The position numbers and the translations under genes were made by a program. Positions 60,231 through 64,000 of a DNA stretch of 64,000 nucleotides are shown here, one piece after another. The notes under the pieces are model-generated. The model saw nothing but the letters and a program-made list of their open reading frames with translations. It made no database searches and was not told the DNA's origin. The stretch lies in contig NZ_JALIRM010000002.1 in NCBI RefSeq assembly GCF_022900255.1, positions 186,001-250,000 of the forward strand, given 5' to 3'. Positions within the stretch are counted from its first letter, which is position 1. Every line of letters starts with the position of its first letter. Source of the DNA: Lederbergia wuyishanensis (GTDB lineage Bacteria > Bacillota > Bacilli > Bacillales > Bacillaceae_C).

Positions 60231-61859
60231 ATGACAACTGTAGGATATTGGTTTATTGGCTTTGCTTTAGCTTACACATTCTTTCTTATTTTTGTAAGTC
60301 AGTTTGCAAGGAAGAAAGCAGTAAGTGGAAATGGATTTTTCGTTGGTGGACGGGGGTTTAACACACTACTTGTTACGGTCTGTATCACGGGGTTGTTTTC
60401 CGGTTCATCCTATATTGCCATATTGGAACTTAGCTATCTGACTGGAATCTCCGCGATTTGGTATGGGGTTGCTGAGACGATTCATGTCCTTATCATTGCG
60501 TTAGTTTTAATTGCACCCTTTAGAAAAAGGGCGTTAATTACCATTTCAGGATTGCTGGGAGATCGCTACAGTGAAAGCGTTCGGGGTGTGGCTGGTGCCA
60601 TTACCGCATTTACATTTCCTATGTGGTCTGTCGCAACTGCCCTTGCATTTGCTTCAGCACTCTCTGTTTTTACAGGAATTTCATTAATTTGGTCCGTCGC
60701 ACTAACGGCGTTATTACTGCTCGTATATTTACAGTTCGGCGGTATGTGGTCCATTGGATTCACACAGTTATCCAATGTAATTGTCTTTTTCATTATGCTT
60801 GCAATCGGTACCTATGCATTCTTCCTTAACCCTGGAATTGAGGGAATTAAAACTCTATTTATAGAAAAACCACAACTGGCTTCTCTTAATGGAGCAGGGA
60901 TTCAAACGATATTGGCTTGGTTTGGCACATTTTTATTTAATGTTATTCTTGCACAGGCAGCTTTTCAAATGGCATTATCCTGTAAAACACCGAAACAAGG
61001 GCGGAATGGATTGATTTACGCATCGTTACTTGGAGTACCTTTAATTATAGGAGCAGTTATTTTCGGCTTAGCTGCAGCTCAAGTTGTGCCAAATGAAACT
61101 CGCGGGCTTGTCGCTGTTCCCCTTTACTTAATGGAAACACTTCCCGCTCCACTTGTTGGATTATTTTTTCTAGGTTTCTGGGCTGCCGCTCTAAGCTGGG
61201 GAGCACCTTGCCAATTTTCAGGTGCCACGAGTCTTGGCCGTGATGTAGGAAAAGCATTAAATCCAAAAGCGACTGAGCTTCAGCTTATCCGCTACACGAA
61301 ATGGTCATTACTTATATTGACCATTTTAATGGTAGGATTTGCACTACTACGTTCAGAACAATCGGCATGGTGGAATGTTCTTGCCTGGGTAACTAGGAAT
61401 TCAGCTACTTTTGCGCCAGTAGTAGCCGCATTGTTTTGGCCAGTAGTAACAAAGCGGGCGGCCATTATTTCATTATTTACTGGTTCCTTTTCGGGTTTAT
61501 TGTGGTATCACCTTAGCGGATGGGCAGTTAGTGATTTTTACCTGAATATTCATCCTGTATGGATAGGAATGGTCATAAATATAATTACCATTGTGTTCGT
61601 TAGTTTGATCGATAATGTTGGGAACTGGGAATGGAATGGATCTTTTAGAAGTTTTGGTTTTTATTCATTTTTATTCTCTGTTGTTTTGACAGTTTATATG
61701 GTCCCTTCATTTAGTTTCTTATATCAAAATGGACTGGTCGGCATATTTTTAATGCTCATTGTGTCCTGTCTATTTATCAGTTGCATGTTTTTTATTAAGA
61801 GGAAAGAAAGTCCGGCATTACTATCATTCAAACAAGAATTGAAAGGAGCTAAAGCATGA
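60231..61859 (+). CDS. Sodium:solute symporter (SSS family) under S-box control, 542 aa
   Basis: About thirteen membrane helices with the SSS/SLC5 layout: FALAYTFFLIFVSQFARKK, GGRGFNTLLVTVCITGLFSGSSYIAI (sodium-site region), FLFNVILAQAAFQMALSCKTPKQGRNG and the later FFLGFWAAALSWGAPCQFSGATSLGRDV. Start at ATG 60231 with GGGAGG upstream; an in-frame ATG at 60216 is too close to the site. The S-box leader implies import of methionine or another sulfur compound, but SSS proteins are not the usual S-box methionine carriers. Confidence 0.85.
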   Translation: MTTVGYWFIGFALAYTFFLIFVSQFARKKAVSGNGFFVGGRGFNTLLVTVCITGLFSGSSYIAILELSYLTGISAIWYGVAETIHVLIIALVLIAPFRKRALITISGLLGDRYSESVRGVAGAITAFTFPMWSVATALAFASALSVFTGISLIWSVALTALLLLVYLQFGGMWSIGFTQLSNVIVFFIMLAIGTYAFFLNPGIEGIKTLFIEKPQLASLNGAGIQTILAWFGTFLFNVILAQAAFQMALSCKTPKQGRNGLIYASLLGVPLIIGAVIFGLAAAQVVPNETRGLVAVPLYLMETLPAPLVGLFFLGFWAAALSWGAPCQFSGATSLGRDVGKALNPKATELQLIRYTKWSLLILTILMVGFALLRSEQSAWWNVLAWVTRNSATFAPVVAALFWPVVTKRAAIISLFTGSFSGLLWYHLSGWAVSDFYLNIHPVWIGMVINIITIVFVSLIDNVGNWEWNGSFRSFGFYSFLFSVVLTVYMVPSFSFLYQNGLVGIFLMLIVSCLFISCMFFIKRKESPALLSFKQELKGAKA

Positions 61860-62314
61860 AAATTAAAGAAAATATTCATATAAGAAGTATTGAAGTAAAT
61901 ACGGAATGGAAAAAGAAGGTACAAACAGAACATTTTGTTCGAGGGTTTCAATTTTTAATCGACGAACCCCACAAATTAGGCGGGGATAATGAAGCCCCCA
62001 CTCCGCTGGAATATGTCCTTGGATCCTTTAATGGATGTGTATTAGTCGTCATTGATTTAGCAGCAAAGGAATTGGGATTCCAGTATGATAACATCGAAAT
62101 AACAAGCAATGCACTTATTGACCGGAGGGGTCTAGCCGGAACAGCAGATGTATCCCCGTATTATCAATCTGTTGAAAATAATATAGTTTTTTATACATCC
62201 GAATCTGATGAAAGATTACAAGAATTAAAGGAAATTGTGATCAAACGATGCCCTTTATATAATTTGCTAAAAAACGCCGGCGTTGCTATTCACTTGAATT
62301 GGACTATCCAATAG
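61856..62314 (+). CDS. OsmC family protein, 152 aa
   Basis: OsmC/Ohr-type fold: HKLGGDNEAPTPLEYVLGSFNGCVLVVIDLAAKELGFQYDNIEI and, in the C-terminal half, EIVIKRCPLYNLLKNAGVAI. The two Cys (GC-VLV and KRCPL) and the E/R positions are those used for thiol-dependent peroxide reduction. It overlaps the symporter stop by four bases (ATGA) and so shares the S-box control. Likely detoxifies organic hydroperoxides or handles sulfur adducts, in the same sulfur-limited condition. Confidence 0.85.
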   Translation: MKIKENIHIRSIEVNTEWKKKVQTEHFVRGFQFLIDEPHKLGGDNEAPTPLEYVLGSFNGCVLVVIDLAAKELGFQYDNIEITSNALIDRRGLAGTADVSPYYQSVENNIVFYTSESDERLQELKEIVIKRCPLYNLLKNAGVAIHLNWTIQ

Positions 62315-62420
62315 GATACATTCCATTCTTGATTTAAAAGAAAAGACTCCAACAATCAAACTTAATAAAATTCCTGGCCCATCTGGTGCTGAAGTTTATA
62401 TAAATTAGAGGCACGATGGT

Positions 62421-62457
62421 TATGCTATAATATATATATCTGGCTAGACAGTCCAGA
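62421..62457 (+). promoter_or_regulatory. Promoter and operator of the toxin-antitoxin pair
   Basis: An extended -10 (TATGCTATAAT at 62421-62431) is followed by the inverted TCTGG..CCAGA at 62439-62457, which overlaps the transcription start region. Phd-type antitoxins bind such sites for autoregulation. Confidence 0.5.
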
Positions 62458-62475
62458 TGAGTGGAGGGAATTACG

Positions 62476-62727
62476 ATGAGTATGCAATGGCAAATTCAAG
62501 AAGCAAAAAATCGACTTAGTCAATTAGTAAAAAAAGCAACGGATGAAGGGCCACAAATTATTAGTGTACGAGGTAAGCCTACTGCTGTTGTGTTGTCAGT
62601 AGATGAATATGAGCGATTGACCAAACCAAAGACTCGTTTGACGGATTTCTTTAAGGAATCTCCTTTACAAGATGTTGAACTTGATATAGAAAGAAGTACA
62701 GATCATGCACGAGAGGTAGAATTATGA
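62476..62727 (+). CDS. Phd/YefM-type antitoxin, 83 aa
   Basis: MQWQIQEAKNRLSQLVKKATDEGPQIISVRGKPTAVVLSVDEYERL is the Phd/YefM DNA-binding fold (residues ~3-50); the acidic C-terminal tail (RLTDFFKESPLQDVELDIERS) is the toxin-neutralising part. Start at ATG 62476 with GGAGGG upstream. It overlaps the PIN-domain gene by 4 bp. The antitoxin represses the operon and inhibits the toxin; its degradation would free the toxin. Confidence 0.9.
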   Translation: MSMQWQIQEAKNRLSQLVKKATDEGPQIISVRGKPTAVVLSVDEYERLTKPKTRLTDFFKESPLQDVELDIERSTDHAREVEL

Positions 62728-63161
62728 AATATCTTTTAGATACCAATGTTATTTCAGAACTCGTAAAAAAAGACCCTCATCCTGGCGTGTTACACTGGAT
62801 TGATGACTGTGATGAAACTTCTTTGTATTTAAGCGTAATTACTTTTGGGGAGCTACAGAAAGGAATTAGTAAATTAAGCGATACATCTCGTGCTGAACGA
62901 TTGCAAAAATGGGTAGACCAAGATTTGGCGAACCGGTTTAAAGAAAGAATTCTGCCTATTGATTTGGATGTTGTTTTCACCTGGGGGAGAGTCCATGGGA
63001 TTTCAGAAAAGAGCGGTACAAAACTTCCTGTGGTGGATAGTTTAATAGCTGCTACAGCCATAACACATAATCTAACAGTTGTCACACGAAATGTTAATGA
63101 TATCGAGCGTTGTCGGGCTCCCGTCTTTAATCCCTGGGATGAGACCTATCATAATTTATAA
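62724..63161 (+). CDS. vapC: PIN-domain toxin (VapC/FitB-like), 145 aa
   Basis: PIN nuclease signature: Asp6 in YLLDTNVISELV, Glu43 in TFGELQKGI, Asp105 in KLPVVDSLIAATA and Asn123/Asp126 in VTRNVND. These acidic residues hold metal for RNA cleavage. Length is standard. Translationally coupled to the antitoxin. It resembles FitB/VapC sub-families, whose targets range from tRNA to rRNA; the target here is unknown. Confidence 0.9.
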   Translation: MKYLLDTNVISELVKKDPHPGVLHWIDDCDETSLYLSVITFGELQKGISKLSDTSRAERLQKWVDQDLANRFKERILPIDLDVVFTWGRVHGISEKSGTKLPVVDSLIAATAITHNLTVVTRNVNDIERCRAPVFNPWDETYHNL

Positions 63162-63238
63162 TGCCATCAGTATTAAAATAAACAAAAAGAGTCAGTCCCT
63201 CGCTACTTTCACGGACTAGACCCCAATCTTTCTCATTT

Positions 63239-64000
63239 TTAATTAGGAATTGCATAATACTTGTCGATCATTTCCCGCAAGAAAACAACAGATTCTTTTA
63301 ACTCATGAAGACCATTGACACCATCCTCAATCGATATCCACCCATCAAAATGAATAGATTTGAGGATGGTAAAAATTTGATGATAATCATTTAATCCTTT
63401 GCCGATTACACCATGGGAAAGAGCATCCGAATATCCCTCATTCACATACTTTTGTATGTCATCTAATGAATAACCTTCTGCCAAATAGCGATCACTTGCA
63501 TGGGCTGTTACGACTCTATTTTTCACTTCCTCCAATAAAACAATAGGATCTTCACCCGCAAAAATGGCGTTGGACGGATCATAGTTGACTCCAAAATATG
63601 GAGATGATATTTGTTTTATGATTGGAAGAAAAACCTCTGACTTCTGCGCAAATTCAGGATAAATCCAAAATCCATCCTTATAATGATTTTCCATTACAAG
63701 ATGCACATTTTTACTCTCTGCATATAGCAACAGTTCATTGATGGAATCAACCGTCCATTGTATTCCTTCTGCTATAGATACTTCTGGCCTTCTTTGACCA
63801 GAAAGAACTCTACATGATTGGAAGTCCCCTGGCCCAAGGAAATGCATAACATCGATCATGTTCTTCATTTTATTTATTTCATTTTCTCTAAATAAAGCAT
63901 CAGGATGTGTAAAATCTGGAGAAGAGCACATCATCGGGATAATTAAATTTTCTTTTTCCGCCGCTCTTTTTATACTTAATAAATATTCTTCTGACGTATC
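63239..64000 (-). CDS. Sugar phosphate isomerase/epimerase-like protein, partial at window end
   Basis: The frame stays open to the window edge, so the gene extends beyond it. The internal ATG at 63934 is probably not the start. The AP_endonuc_2/xylose-isomerase-like TIM barrel pattern is visible: IDVMHFLGPGDFQSCRVLSG, NVHLVMENHYKDGFWIYPE (metal-ligand Glu), YFGVNYDPSNAIFAGEDP with Asp, RVVTAHASDRY with His, and GWISIEDGVNG with Glu near the end. It likely isomerises or epimerises a keto sugar or inositol derivative; substrate unknown. Confidence 0.8.
   Translation of the reverse strand, partial: DTSEEYLLSIKRAAEKENLIIPMMCSSPDFTHPDALFRENEINKMKNMIDVMHFLGPGDFQSCRVLSGQRRPEVSIAEGIQWTVDSINELLLYAESKNVHLVMENHYKDGFWIYPEFAQKSEVFLPIIKQISSPYFGVNYDPSNAIFAGEDPIVLLEEVKNRVVTAHASDRYLAEGYSLDDIQKYVNEGYSDALSHGVIGKGLNDYHQIFTILKSIHFDGWISIEDGVNGLHELKESVVFLREMIDKYYAIPN

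Noticed and set aside
1-64000. CRISPR array, rRNA or tRNA genes
   Set aside because: I scanned for regular spaced direct repeats, tRNA GTTCGA/GTTCAA arms with CCA ends and rRNA landmarks and saw none. Short GTTCAA matches belong to the dispersed repeat.

Overview
The window looks like chromosome of a low-GC Gram-positive spore-former of the Bacillaceae. Coding sequence is AT-rich, most genes have a strong AGGAGG-type ribosome binding site, and many products are Bacillus-type: YkkCD behind a guanidine-I riboswitch, an S-box (SAM-I) leader, YwbE, YxcD/DUF2653, DUF3231, YoaR/VanW and DacC. The species cannot be named from the sequence alone. I see no rRNA, tRNA, CRISPR array, integrase or intact transposase.

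Layout. 1-23.4 kb is an accessory-rich stretch of small single genes: lipoproteins, a LMW tyrosine phosphatase, a DrrAB-like ABC exporter with its PadR regulator, two RibD/DHFR-like reductases, an MFS exporter, VanW, SMR guanidinium exporters, YnfA, dehydrogenases and VOC/YciI enzymes. It is peppered with a dispersed hairpin repeat and holds a duplicated ~380 bp module, each copy encoding the same 47-residue protein. 23.8-29.8 kb carries a MarR-controlled FAD monooxygenase lying between two direct copies of an acetyltransferase gene tail, then a three-gene nitrilase/GNAT operon, a LysE exporter and a VOC protein. 29.9-39.1 kb holds a 792-residue protein with two apparent isoprenoid-synthase domains, envelope genes, an aldo/keto reductase, DacC, a HesB-like/rhodanese pair and YwbE.

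The centre of interest is a defence island at about 39.2-56 kb. It begins with what may be an IS21-like end remnant and a small soluble/membrane gene pair. Next is a six-gene operon on the minus strand (Z1 helicase, MORC/MutL-type GHKL ATPase, two unfamiliar proteins, a cytosine methyltransferase and a DUF4420-type PD-(D/E)XK nuclease), resembling MutL/Z1 (Mza-like, paraMORC) restriction systems. It is followed by a Vsr endonuclease and two further restriction-modification units, each with an NgoFVII-like phospholipase-D-fold nuclease; one has a single m5C methyltransferase and the other has two in tandem. Four cytosine-5 methyltransferases thus lie within 14 kb, and Vsr fits as repair of the T:G mismatches that m5C deamination creates.

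After the island, 56.3-58.6 kb is a graveyard of decayed genes, including an HD-domain fragment and an antitoxin-like gene with a stop at codon 4. The last part holds a D-2-hydroxyacid dehydrogenase, an S-box-controlled sodium:solute symporter plus OsmC operon, a Phd/PIN toxin-antitoxin pair and a sugar-phosphate isomerase/epimerase-like gene running off the window.
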